The position numbers and the translations under genes were made by a program. 9,532 bases of DNA, taken from positions 1 to 9,532 of the forward strand of contig JANWHL010000255.1 of the NCBI GenBank assembly GCA_025450405.1. The letters are read 5' to 3'. This DNA is from Ktedonobacterales bacterium. Its GTDB lineage: Bacteria; Chloroflexota; Ktedonobacteria; Ktedonobacterales; JADMIN01. Within the stretch, counting starts at the first letter, position 1. Each line of letters opens with the position of its first letter. The notes under the pieces were generated by a model that saw only the letters and a list, made by a program, of their open reading frames with translations, made no database searches and had not been told where the DNA came from. Positions 1 through 6,350 of this stretch are shown in pieces.

Positions 1-299
1 CCCCTCGGATTCGCTCACGCGTGTCCCCCAAATCGCGCGCCGAATGCCCGACCACTTGGCTGGCCGCTTGGCTCGCGACGTGCGCAAAAATCGCCGGCTG
101 ATCTCTCGCTCGGTAGCATGATGGACATGGTACCAGCCGGTGGTGATGGCAAGGTGATGATGCGGTCGCATTCCGGTGCAGGCGCGTGTCGGGCCGCGGA
201 CGATCCCGGAGGGACCCCTCCTCCACCGTCCACGCCCGGAGTAAGGTCCTGGTGGGCGGTACCACGCCGCTTCCCCGCCTGGCAAGGGTGCAGGCCGTA

Positions 300-308
300 T
301 GCTATCTT
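300..308 (+). promoter_or_regulatory. possible extended -10 promoter for recG
   Basis: The sequence TGCTATCTT (TG at 300-301, TATCTT at 303-308) resembles an extended -10 element with 4 of 6 matches to TATAAT. No convincing -35 lies 17 bp upstream. Transcription would start near 315, about 70 nt before the recG start. This is a prediction from sequence alone in a GC-rich background where AT-rich hexamers are rare. Confidence 0.3.
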
Positions 309-382
309 TAGATGTGCGGCGACGGGTGCGGTCACCGGTACCGTGGGCGCGCGGGGGCCGCGGAGTCAAGGAGTGAGGCAGC

Positions 383-3262
383 GTGAGTCAGGGACCCAAC
401 GGCGCCCGTACCATCGCCGAGCGAGCGCGCAAAGTGCTGCTGCACGAACAGCGCACGGGCTTCGTCGACGGTGCCGTGAAGCCGGGTGGCCTGGAAGCGT
501 TCATCGCGCACTGGGCACGCGAGGTGCGCGCGGCCCGCGACCGCGACGTGGTCGGAGCGCGGACGACAAACGCCGACGGCCCCGCGCCCGAGGACGCCAT
601 CGCGCGCCTGCTGACGGGCTATCACGACCAGGACCCCATGCAGCGCACCGCACGGGTGCGCGCGGCGCTGGCCCTGCTGGATTCGCTCTCCGGCGACGCG
701 CCACCAGCGCGCGCGGGCAGCGCCCGCGCGCCACTCGCTGGCCGGACGCCAACGCGCACGCTGGCATCCGCGCCACCCCCGCGCGCGTCCACACCGACGT
801 TCGGGCAGTCCGCCGGTCACCGCACGTCGCACGTATCCCAGGGCGACGCGACACCGTGGCCGCTGGCCAGTCCGCCGCCAGACCTGGCCAACCTTCGGGC
901 GCATCGCGCGCTCAACGGCGCGTTGGCGGATGGCCCGATGGGGGATGGCCCGATGGGGGATGGCCCGATGGCGGATGGCGCGGTCGTGGGTGGCGGGGTA
1001 GTGAGTCATCGCGGACCTGGCCAGGCCGCGGGCCACCGCACGCAGGGGGGTGCCACGACTGAGCGCGCCCAAGGGCCGGCCGCGCCGCCACGTCCGGAGG
1101 ACGAGTACCTGCTCAGCGCGCCGGTCACCGCCGTGCCAAATGTCGGGCGCGTCCAGGAGCAGCGGTTGGCGAAACTGGGCATCCGGACCGTGCGCGACCT
1201 GCTGTTCCACTTCCCGCGTGAGCATCACGACTACAGCAAGCTGCAGAAGATCGGCCAGATTCCCTTTGGCGAGGTCGCCACGATCTACGGGTTGATCTGG
1301 GAGGTGGAGAATGTGCGCGGCGGCGGCCGGGGCGTGGTGCGGACGATCGCGCGCATCACCGACGAAACGGGGTCCCTGCGCGCGGTGTGGTTCAACCAGC
1401 CGTACCTGCAAAAACAGCTTCCTCACGGCGCCTACATCGTGGTGACGGGTGTCAAGCAGCGCTTTGGCAATCGGGTGGAGTTCTCGGTGCGCAGCCACGA
1501 GCTGCCAGAAGTGAGCGACCTGGTGAACACCGGGAGACTCGTGCCGGTCTACCCGCTCACGGAAGGGCTGGCGCCCAAGCAACTGCGGCGCTTCACCAAG
1601 TGGGCCGTGGACCGGTGCGCCGGTTTCCTCCCCGAACACCTACCGGTTGCCATCCGCACGCGGGCGCGGCTATTGCCCCTGCCGGAGGCCATCGCGCAGT
1701 TCCACTACCCCGAGAACGAGCACATGCTGGCGGAGGCGCGCCGCCGGCTCGCCTTCGATGAGTTGTTCCTCATGCAGATCGGGATGCTCACGCGGCGCGC
1801 CAACTGGCGCGAGGGGCCGCCCGCCCCGGCGCTCCCGGCGCCGCACGGTCTGATCTTTGACGACGAGGTGAGCGCGGCGGCCGACCCGGACAACCATGTG
1901 GAGACGATCGCCGAACCGCCCGAAACCACGCTGGGCGGCGGCCTCTGGCCGCTCACGGCGAGCTGCTTCGAGCGCGAGCTGCCCTTCCGGTTTACGGGCG
2001 CGCAGCGGCGGGCGCTCCGCGAGGTGCTGGCCGACATGGCGGGGACGCGGGCGATGTCGCGGCTGCTCCAGGGCGACGTGGGCTCGGGCAAGACGGTGGT
2101 GGCGGCGGCCGCGCTGCTGGCGGCCGCCGCGAATGGCTACCAGGGCGCCTTGCTGGCGCCGACGGAAATCCTCGCCGAGCAGCATTACCGCGGCGTGAGC
2201 GCGCTGCTCGCGCCCTTTGGCCTGCGGACGGTGGTGGTGACGGGGGGCCAGCGGGCCCGTGAGCGCGCGGTGGCCCGCGATGGGCTGGCGGGTGGTGAGG
2301 CGGCCGTGGCGGTGGGCACGCACGCGCTCATCCAGGACGAGATTGCGTTCAAGCGCCTGGGGCTGGCGGTCGTGGATGAGCAGCACCGCTTTGGGGTGGA
2401 GCAGCGAGACGCCCTGCGCCAGAAGGGCTACAACCCCCATATGCTGGTGATGACCGCGACGCCGATCCCCCGCACGCTGGCGCTGACGATCTATGGCGAC
2501 CTGGATGTCTCGACGATCGACGAGTTGCCGGCGGGCCGCCAGCCGATCATCACGCGCTGGCGGCACGGTATCCACCGCCAGGAGGCGTATGAGGTGGTGG
2601 CACGGGAGGTCGCCGGTGGCAGACAGGCCTATGTGATCTGTCCGCTCGTCGAGGAGTCGGAGACCATCGAGGCACGGGCGGCGATCAAGGAGTATGAGCG
2701 GTTGCGGACGGAGGTGTTTCCCGATCTGCGACTGGGATTGGTGCACGGGCAGCTGCGCCCCGCCGAGAAGGATCGCGTGATGCGGGCATTCCGCGACGGC
2801 GCGATCGACGTGCTGGTGGCGACGGCGGTGGTGGAGGTTGGGGTGGATGTGCCGAACGCGACGGTCATGCTGATCGAGGACGCTGATCGTTTCGGACTCT
2901 CGCAACTCCACCAGTTCCGCGGGCGAGTCGGACGCGGCGCACACCAATCGTACTGCTATTTGCTCAGCCAGGAGGCCAGCGCGCAGGGGGCGGAGCGGCT
3001 CGGCATCATGGAGAGCACGAGCGACGGCTTCGCGCTGGCGGACGCGGACCTGCGGCTGCGCGGGCCGGGTGATTTCTTCGGCACGCGCCAGAGCGGGATG
3101 CCCGAGCTGCGGGTGGCCAAGCTGGCCGACACGCCGCTGATCGCGGAGGCGCGGGCGCAGGCGGAGTGGCTCTGGGAGCGCGACCCGTATCTGAAGCAAC
3201 TGGAGCACGCCCCCTTGCGCGAGCGCGTGGCGCTCTTTTGGAGCGAGTTCGCGGCGCATTAG
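383..3262 (+). CDS. recG: ATP-dependent DNA helicase RecG
   Basis: RecG is a superfamily 2 helicase that remodels branched DNA (stalled forks, Holliday junctions, R-loops). The 959-residue product shows the full helicase set: Walker A GDVGSGKT at 564-571, the DEQH box at 665-668 followed by RFGVEQR, MTATPIPRTL from 690, and the motif VI stretch QFRGRVGR at 844-851. The wedge (OB-fold) domain begins near residue 253 (NVGRVQEQRLAKLGI) and reaches about 430. The GTG start at 383 is preceded by AAGGAG (368-373) at a 9-nt spacing. It is also supported by an N-terminal block near residues 22-48 (EQRTGF..AV..GGLEAFIAHW) of the kind I associate with Chloroflexota RecG. The protein is clearly longer than E. 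coli RecG (about 690 aa). The excess is this N-terminal domain plus a Pro/Ala/Arg/Gly-rich linker at about 105-240. The gene stands alone, with a 461-bp gap downstream. Confidence 0.97.
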   Translation: MSQGPNGARTIAERARKVLLHEQRTGFVDGAVKPGGLEAFIAHWAREVRAARDRDVVGARTTNADGPAPEDAIARLLTGYHDQDPMQRTARVRAALALLDSLSGDAPPARAGSARAPLAGRTPTRTLASAPPPRASTPTFGQSAGHRTSHVSQGDATPWPLASPPPDLANLRAHRALNGALADGPMGDGPMGDGPMADGAVVGGGVVSHRGPGQAAGHRTQGGATTERAQGPAAPPRPEDEYLLSAPVTAVPNVGRVQEQRLAKLGIRTVRDLLFHFPREHHDYSKLQKIGQIPFGEVATIYGLIWEVENVRGGGRGVVRTIARITDETGSLRAVWFNQPYLQKQLPHGAYIVVTGVKQRFGNRVEFSVRSHELPEVSDLVNTGRLVPVYPLTEGLAPKQLRRFTKWAVDRCAGFLPEHLPVAIRTRARLLPLPEAIAQFHYPENEHMLAEARRRLAFDELFLMQIGMLTRRANWREGPPAPALPAPHGLIFDDEVSAAADPDNHVETIAEPPETTLGGGLWPLTASCFERELPFRFTGAQRRALREVLADMAGTRAMSRLLQGDVGSGKTVVAAAALLAAAANGYQGALLAPTEILAEQHYRGVSALLAPFGLRTVVVTGGQRARERAVARDGLAGGEAAVAVGTHALIQDEIAFKRLGLAVVDEQHRFGVEQRDALRQKGYNPHMLVMTATPIPRTLALTIYGDLDVSTIDELPAGRQPIITRWRHGIHRQEAYEVVAREVAGGRQAYVICPLVEESETIEARAAIKEYERLRTEVFPDLRLGLVHGQLRPAEKDRVMRAFRDGAIDVLVATAVVEVGVDVPNATVMLIEDADRFGLSQLHQFRGRVGRGAHQSYCYLLSQEASAQGAERLGIMESTSDGFALADADLRLRGPGDFFGTRQSGMPELRVAKLADTPLIAEARAQAEWLWERDPYLKQLEHAPLRERVALFWSEFAAH
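929..973 (+). repeat. three 15-bp tandem repeats inside recG
   Basis: Three head-to-tail units of GATGGCCCGATGGGG (929-943, 944-958, 959-973; the last ends GCG) are followed by a partial fourth beginning GATGGC. Each unit is five codons, so the reading frame is kept and the linker reads DGPMG-DGPMG-DGPMA-DGA. The repeat lies between the N-terminal block and the wedge domain, where length change should be tolerated. Confidence 0.9.
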
Positions 3263-3479
3263 CCGTTGGTCACGCTGAGTTGGTCACGCAGACGTTCGGC
3301 CCCGGAGCCGGCCTGAGACCAAAGCGTGATGAATCGCCACGGTTTCCAGGCGCCTGAAGACGCAACGGGCGGCTCATCAGAAGACCCTACAAACCTCCGG
3401 CGACGAAGGCACTGGCGTAATCTACCCGGAAATGGGTTGAGACCGTGGCGAGGGACACGCGCGGTGGACGCGCATGGCC

Positions 3480-3498
3480 GGGTGTCCGGTGGACACCC
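3480..3498. repeat. 8-bp-stem inverted repeat
   Basis: GGGTGTCC (3480-3487), a 3-nt GGT loop, then GGACACCC (3491-3498) form a perfect 8-bp inverted repeat. There is no T-run on either side, so it is not a standard intrinsic terminator. It closely resembles the hairpin at 5806-5825 (GGGCGTCC/GGACGCCC). It could be a dispersed palindromic element or an operator. Confidence 0.55.
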
Positions 3499-3551
3499 CA
3501 GCGTGGCCGAGAGCCCCCGAATCTCCGCTCCACAGACCCCGTGGGATCCGT

Positions 3552-3582
3552 ATGACACGCGCAGGACGCCGCGTGGCACAAT
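3552..3582 (+). promoter_or_regulatory. weak promoter upstream of the ferritin-like gene
   Basis: A possible -35 ATGACA (3552-3557, 5 of 6 matches to TTGACA) and -10 CACAAT (3577-3582, 4 of 6) are separated by 19 bp, slightly longer than ideal. The start point would fall near 3589, just ahead of the AGGAGG at 3591-3596. The arrangement promoter, Shine-Dalgarno, start codon is consistent, but each element alone is weak. Confidence 0.3.
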
Positions 3583-3604
3583 GAGAGCCGAGGAGGGGCC
3601 CGCA

Positions 3605-3745
3605 GTGCGCTTCGTGGGCGAGGAACCCGCTGGTGTGCCGGCGCCAACGGAGCGGTCCGGGCTCTGGCACGCGGGTGGAACGCGGCGAGCGAGGCCAACA
3701 GGGCGAGCGGGGAGTGGACAAACATGGCCGAGCCACTGGTGGTGA
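3605..3745 (+). CDS. possible 46-codon small ORF overlapping the ferritin-like gene start
   Basis: A GTG at 3605 lies 8 nt after a perfect AGGAGG (3591-3596). It opens a 46-residue frame ending in TGA at 3743-3745, overlapping the next gene's start codon by 22 bp in another frame. The predicted peptide is rich in Arg and Gly and ends WPSHWW; I recognise no family, signal peptide or membrane segment. The ferritin-like gene's own ribosome site (GGGGAG, 3709-3714) is inside this frame, so coupled translation is possible. It may equally be a chance frame, since Arg/Gly-rich composition is typical of non-coding frames in GC-rich DNA. The Shine-Dalgarno is the only positive evidence. Confidence 0.25.
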   Translation: MRFVGEEPAGVPAPTERSGLWHAGGTRRARPTGRAGSGQTWPSHWW

Positions 3746-4995
3746 CAACTCGTGAGGAGCTGATCTTTCTGCTGTGCGAGGCGTCGGAACTTGAGCATTT
3801 GCTGATGTGCGAGTACCTGTTCGCGGCGTTCAGCCTGAAGGAGAGCGTCGAGGAGGGGGTGACGGCTGAGCAACTCGACGCCATACGGCGATGGGAGCGC
3901 GTGATCACCGGCGTGGCCGTGCAGGAGATGCTCCATCTCGCGCAGGCCAGCAATTTGCTGACGGCGATCGGCGGTATGCCGCATTTCCGGCGGCCGAATC
4001 TGCCGCAGCGTGGCAAGTACTACCCGCCGGAGGTTCAGCTGGCGCTGATGCCGTTCTGTGAGGATGCGCTGCGCCACTTCATTTTTCTGGAGCGGCCGGA
4101 GGATTTCGCCGACGAGGATGCGCCCGGATTCGAGACGGTTGGCCCGCACTTCGCGGAGGCGCGGGGCGGCGAGCTGGTGCCCGTGGCGCAGAATTTCGCC
4201 ACGGTGGGGCTGCTGTACCGCGCGATCGAGCAGGGGATGCTCGTGCTCATGACGCGGTACGGCGAAGATCAGCTATTCGTCGGCCCGCCACACGCACAGG
4301 CAACCGGCAGCTACTTCCGGTGGCCGGAACTGGTGGCCGTGACGGACCTGATCTCGGCGGGCAAGGCCATCGAGTTCATCGTGGAGCAGGGCGAGGGCGC
4401 GCGCGGCGACTGGCGCGCGTCCCACTACGGGCGTTTTCTCCAGGTGCTGGACGAGTACCTGGCGCTCAAGCGGGCGGATCCGTCATTCGAGCCGGCGCGG
4501 CCCGTGATTCCCGCCCGGGTGCGCCTGCCGCGCGATGTGAATGAGGGTCCGTTGATCGCTGACGCGCGGACGGCGGCCGTCTCGGACCTCTTCAACGGCA
4601 GCTATGAAGTGCTGATCGAGGTGCTGCTGCGGTTCTTCGTCCACGAGGGCGAGGGTGACGCGGAGATGGTGGCGCTCTCGGATGCGGCCGTCGGCGCCAT
4701 GTTCACGGTGATGGGTCCGCTCGGCCGGCTGCTCACGCGGCTGCCTGTGGGGCCTGGGATGCCAGGGAAGACCGCGGGGCCAACGTTCGACATCTTCCGC
4801 CGGTCGTATCTGCTCCCACACCGCGAGGCGGCCTGGATCATCCTGCGGGAGCGCTTGCTGGAGCTGGCGGATGGCGGGGCGGCGATCGGCCGGGAATTCT
4901 CGGCGGACGCCGACGCGTTCGCCCACGCGACATTGGCGAAGGTGGAGCTCGCCTTGCGCGCGCAGGCCGAGGCGTTCGCACGGCCGGTGGGGTAG
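3724..4995 (+). CDS. ferritin-like protein of the VioB/RebD (iminophenyl-pyruvate dimer synthase) type
   Basis: The 423-residue soluble protein has the four-helix ferritin-like signature of the domain found in VioB and RebD, which couple indolepyruvate imines in violacein and rebeccamycin synthesis. Likely metal ligands can be read directly: Glu24 in ELEHLLMCEYLFAAF, Glu68 and His71 in QEMLHLA, Glu169 in the AIEQGM helix, Glu221 in VEQGEG, and His234 in SHYGRF. The phrase NLLTAIGGMPHFRRPNLP is characteristic of this family. The ferritin-like part covers about residues 8-245; the rest (about 270-420) is helical-looking with no motif I can name. GGGGAG at 3709-3714 sits 9 nt before the ATG. VioB and RebD are about 1000 residues and act with VioA/RebO-type amino acid oxidases; neither is present here, so bisindole synthesis should not be assumed. 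The substrate is unknown. Confidence 0.85.
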   Translation: MAEPLVVTTREELIFLLCEASELEHLLMCEYLFAAFSLKESVEEGVTAEQLDAIRRWERVITGVAVQEMLHLAQASNLLTAIGGMPHFRRPNLPQRGKYYPPEVQLALMPFCEDALRHFIFLERPEDFADEDAPGFETVGPHFAEARGGELVPVAQNFATVGLLYRAIEQGMLVLMTRYGEDQLFVGPPHAQATGSYFRWPELVAVTDLISAGKAIEFIVEQGEGARGDWRASHYGRFLQVLDEYLALKRADPSFEPARPVIPARVRLPRDVNEGPLIADARTAAVSDLFNGSYEVLIEVLLRFFVHEGEGDAEMVALSDAAVGAMFTVMGPLGRLLTRLPVGPGMPGKTAGPTFDIFRRSYLLPHREAAWIILRERLLELADGGAAIGREFSADADAFAHATLAKVELALRAQAEAFARPVG

Positions 4996-5019
4996 TTGAG
5001 GGGGCCTCATTCCCCAACG

Positions 5020-5039
5020 TCGCTCCTCGCGAGGAGCGA
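5020..5039. repeat. 20-bp perfect palindrome between convergent genes
   Basis: TCGCTCCTCGCGAGGAGCGA is self-complementary over all 20 bases and lies midway between the stop of the ferritin-like gene (4995) and the stop of the OsmC gene (5139). As RNA either strand would fold into a stem of about 8 bp with a CGCG loop. It lacks a T-run, so if it ends transcription it is not a textbook intrinsic terminator. The flanks (a pyrimidine-rich CCTCATTCCCC before it and GGGAGAAGAA after) resemble dispersed intergenic repeats I associate with Chloroflexota genomes. That resemblance is from memory, not tested. Confidence 0.6.
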
Positions 5040-5138
5040 GGGAGAAGAACGGCCGCGATGGCGCGAGGCTCCCCCGCGCTATGGCCAGGCTGGTCGCCGG
5101 CCGGCGTACGGGAGCGCCGCTCACGACGCAGTGTCGCG

Positions 5139-5711
5139 CTACGCGTCGGTCGCTGGATCATCGGTCGCTGGCTCCGTGGGCGCGGCGGGCGCGCGCCGCG
5201 AGGTGACCTGGATCGCGGGCGCGTTGCGCAACGTCTGGTAGACCACGCAGAAGCGCTCCGTCAACCGGATGAGGGTGGCCACCTGCTCGTCGCTGGCGTC
5301 CGTGTCCAGATCGAACGTGAGGGCGATGCGCTGAAAGCCGACGGGCACGTGATCGCCAACGTTGAGCGTGCCGCGAAAATCCAGGTCGCCCTCCGCGCGC
5401 ACGGTGCCCGCGCGCAGGTCGACGCCGATGGCGGTGGCGACGGAGGAGACGGTGACGCCGGCGCAGGCGACCAGTGCCTCGAGTAGCATATCGCCGGAAC
5501 AGGCGGCCAGACCGGTGCCGCCGGTCGCTGGGTGCAGGCCGGCCTCGACGAGCGCACGCCCGGTCCGCACGTTGCAGGTGATCCCCTCGCCTAACTTGCC
5601 CTCAGCCCTGAGCGTGATCTGGGCGGTCTCGGGCTCCTCGCGGTAGCGCTGCTTGAGGGGCGCCTGGAGGGCGCGTAGTTCGTCCGTGTTCATGGGCGTT
5701 CTCGTGTTCAT
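5139..5711 (-). CDS. OsmC-family protein (thiol-dependent peroxide or acyl-stress protein)
   Basis: OsmC/Ohr-type proteins are cytoplasmic dimers that reduce organic hydroperoxides through a cysteine pair. The 190-residue product has the family's two cysteines in place: Cys83 in the central helix (DMLLEALVACAGVTVSSV) and Cys155 in TERFCVVYQTL, matching the usual early-helix and late-helix positions. It looks like the general OsmC/YhfA-like branch rather than classic Ohr, so the substrate is open. The N-terminus (MNTRTPMNTDELRAL) carries a duplicated start; the upstream ATG at 5711 has AGGAG 7 nt ahead and is preferred, while the ATG at 5693 would give 184 residues. The C-terminal tail (PTEPATDDPATDA) contains a small PATD repeat made by an 11-bp direct repeat (5146-5156 and 5161-5171) and is probably disordered. 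The gene converges with the ferritin-like gene and diverges from korAB. Confidence 0.85.
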   Translation of the reverse strand: MNTRTPMNTDELRALQAPLKQRYREEPETAQITLRAEGKLGEGITCNVRTGRALVEAGLHPATGGTGLAACSGDMLLEALVACAGVTVSSVATAIGVDLRAGTVRAEGDLDFRGTLNVGDHVPVGFQRIALTFDLDTDASDEQVATLIRLTERFCVVYQTLRNAPAIQVTSRRAPAAPTEPATDDPATDA

Positions 5712-5721
5712 GGGCGTTCTC
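5686..5721. repeat. 18-bp tandem duplication spanning the OsmC start codon
   Basis: GTGTTCATGGGCGTTCTC occurs twice with no gap and no mismatch (5686-5703 and 5704-5721, plus-strand reading). On the minus strand each copy holds an ATG followed by AACAC, so the gene has two in-frame starts six codons apart. AGGAG lies only outside the second copy, next to the upstream start; the downstream start keeps only GAG. Confidence 0.95.
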
Positions 5722-5736
5722 CTGAGCGGACTCCTG

Positions 5737-5742
5737 ATACTA
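5737..5742 (-). promoter_or_regulatory. possible -10 element for the OsmC gene
   Basis: On the minus strand TAGTAT matches TATAAT at 4 of 6 positions and would start a transcript about 19 nt before the ATG at 5711, leaving room for the AGGAG. No -35 is visible 16-18 bp upstream. It is a weak call. Confidence 0.25.
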
Positions 5743-5788
5743 CATCATGATGAACCGTGGTGCGGGCCGAGGCGGTTGGAACCACGGC

Positions 5789-5825
5789 GGGCGTCCAACC
5801 GGACCGGGCGTCCAACCGGACGCCC
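5789..5825. repeat. 17-bp tandem repeat containing an 8-bp-stem hairpin
   Basis: GGGCGTCCAACCGGAC is present at 5789-5804 and again at 5806-5821, a 17-bp period. The second copy continues into GCCC, giving a perfect inverted repeat: GGGCGTCC (5806-5813), AACC loop, GGACGCCC (5818-5825), followed by CTAC. It lies in the divergent region between the OsmC gene and korA, upstream of the kor promoter. The first copy lacks the last bases needed for a full stem. Confidence 0.85.
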
Positions 5826-5962
5826 CTACACGGCCATCGGCCACGAAGCCCCCCGTGGGGCCGGACGTGCTCGCGCGCTTGAGGGAGTATTATGGCACGC
5901 ACCCGCGTATGGATTCAGTAACGGAATGGCATCGGTCGCGCGCCGGCCGTGCGGTTTTGCTA

Positions 5963-5971
5963 TGGTATAAT
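5963..5971 (+). promoter_or_regulatory. extended -10 promoter for korAB
   Basis: TGGTATAAT is a perfect extended -10 (TG, one base, TATAAT at 5966-5971). The region 17 bp upstream (CCGGCC) does not resemble a -35, but extended -10 promoters can work without one. Transcription should begin near 5978, giving a leader of about 370 nt before the korA start. It is the best promoter match I found in the window. Confidence 0.65.
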
Positions 5972-5977
5972 TTCGCA

Positions 5978-6350
5978 ATCGGGTCGAGTTTGGAACCCGC
6001 CCCGCACCGGCGGCGGGAGACTGGACGACGGGTCCCACGGCTGTTTCCTCGGGCACCTCGCCGCCCCGCCGATTCCCGCGCCGTGGCGGGATACGCTTCT
6101 TCGGGAGTCCCGCCCGAGTGGCCGCGCACCCACTGGTCGCGCCGCGGCCGTTTGGCGCACCCCCGTCCCAGCCACCCCTGGCTCCGCCGCCCCCACGCAA
6201 CCAGGGCATGACGTGCCCACGCTCTGCGCGCCCACCGATGCCCATCCTGGCTCTCCACGCCGCGTGGAGGCGAGGCTGGAGTGTAGTCTCCACCCCTGGA
6301 TTATGAATCTGCCGCGACACAGCATCTTCCGCAGAAAGGCAGGCCCGCCC
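5978..6350 (+). promoter_or_regulatory. long hairpin-rich leader of korAB, possibly regulatory
   Basis: The leader contains several clear stems: 6009-6019 with 6057-6065 (7 bp plus 2 beyond a bulge); 6085-6091 with 6108-6114, capped by an inner stem 6096-6099/6104-6107 closed by a TTCG tetraloop; 6139-6143 with 6154-6158; 6170-6174 with 6179-6183; 6253-6259 with 6263-6269; and 6277-6281 with 6288-6292. GGCGGG at 6085-6090 can also pair upstream with CCCGCC at 6065-6070, and 6264-6269 can pair with 6288-6293, so alternative folds exist. I do not recognise a known riboswitch class, and GC-rich sequence forms hairpins readily. No T-run follows any stem. Confidence 0.35.

Larger units (their letters stand above)
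3263..3604. other. gene-poor gap between recG and the ferritin-like gene
   Basis: No credible long gene is present; the open frames here are Arg/Pro-rich and look like chance. The gap contains an 11-bp direct repeat GTTGGTCACGC (3265-3275 and 3279-3289) directly after the recG stop, a palindrome CAGGCGCCTG (3347-3356), the hairpin at 3480-3498, and a weak promoter at 3552-3582. No T-tailed terminator for recG was found. Confidence 0.6.

Noticed and set aside
251..268. Minus-strand GGCGTGGTACCGCC resembling the T-box riboswitch core (AGGGTGGNACCGCG).
   Set aside because: It matches 11 of 14 positions including the TGGT bulge, but the flanking sequence cannot form the outer antiterminator helix and the specifier stem would have to lie inside recG. 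The regulated gene would be outside the window.
118..1062. Plus-strand 314-codon open frame overlapping the start of recG.
   Set aside because: It is Arg/Gly-rich with no family resemblance and is the shadow frame of the recG N-terminus; the WPDGG run is the frame-shifted reading of the DGPMG repeat.
1670..3259. Minus-strand 529-codon open frame opposite recG.
   Set aside because: Antisense shadow of the helicase domains; composition is typical of GC-rich complementary frames and no motif is seen.
3299..3314. GC-rich inverted sequence after recG as a terminator.
   Set aside because: Only about four base pairs can form and no T-run follows.
5949..6350. Extension of korA to an upstream ATG at 5949.
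   Set aside because: The extra 134 residues are low-complexity Pro/Arg/Gly sequence, contain the promoter's -10, and have no counterpart in the KorA family; GTG 6351 has the better ribosome site.
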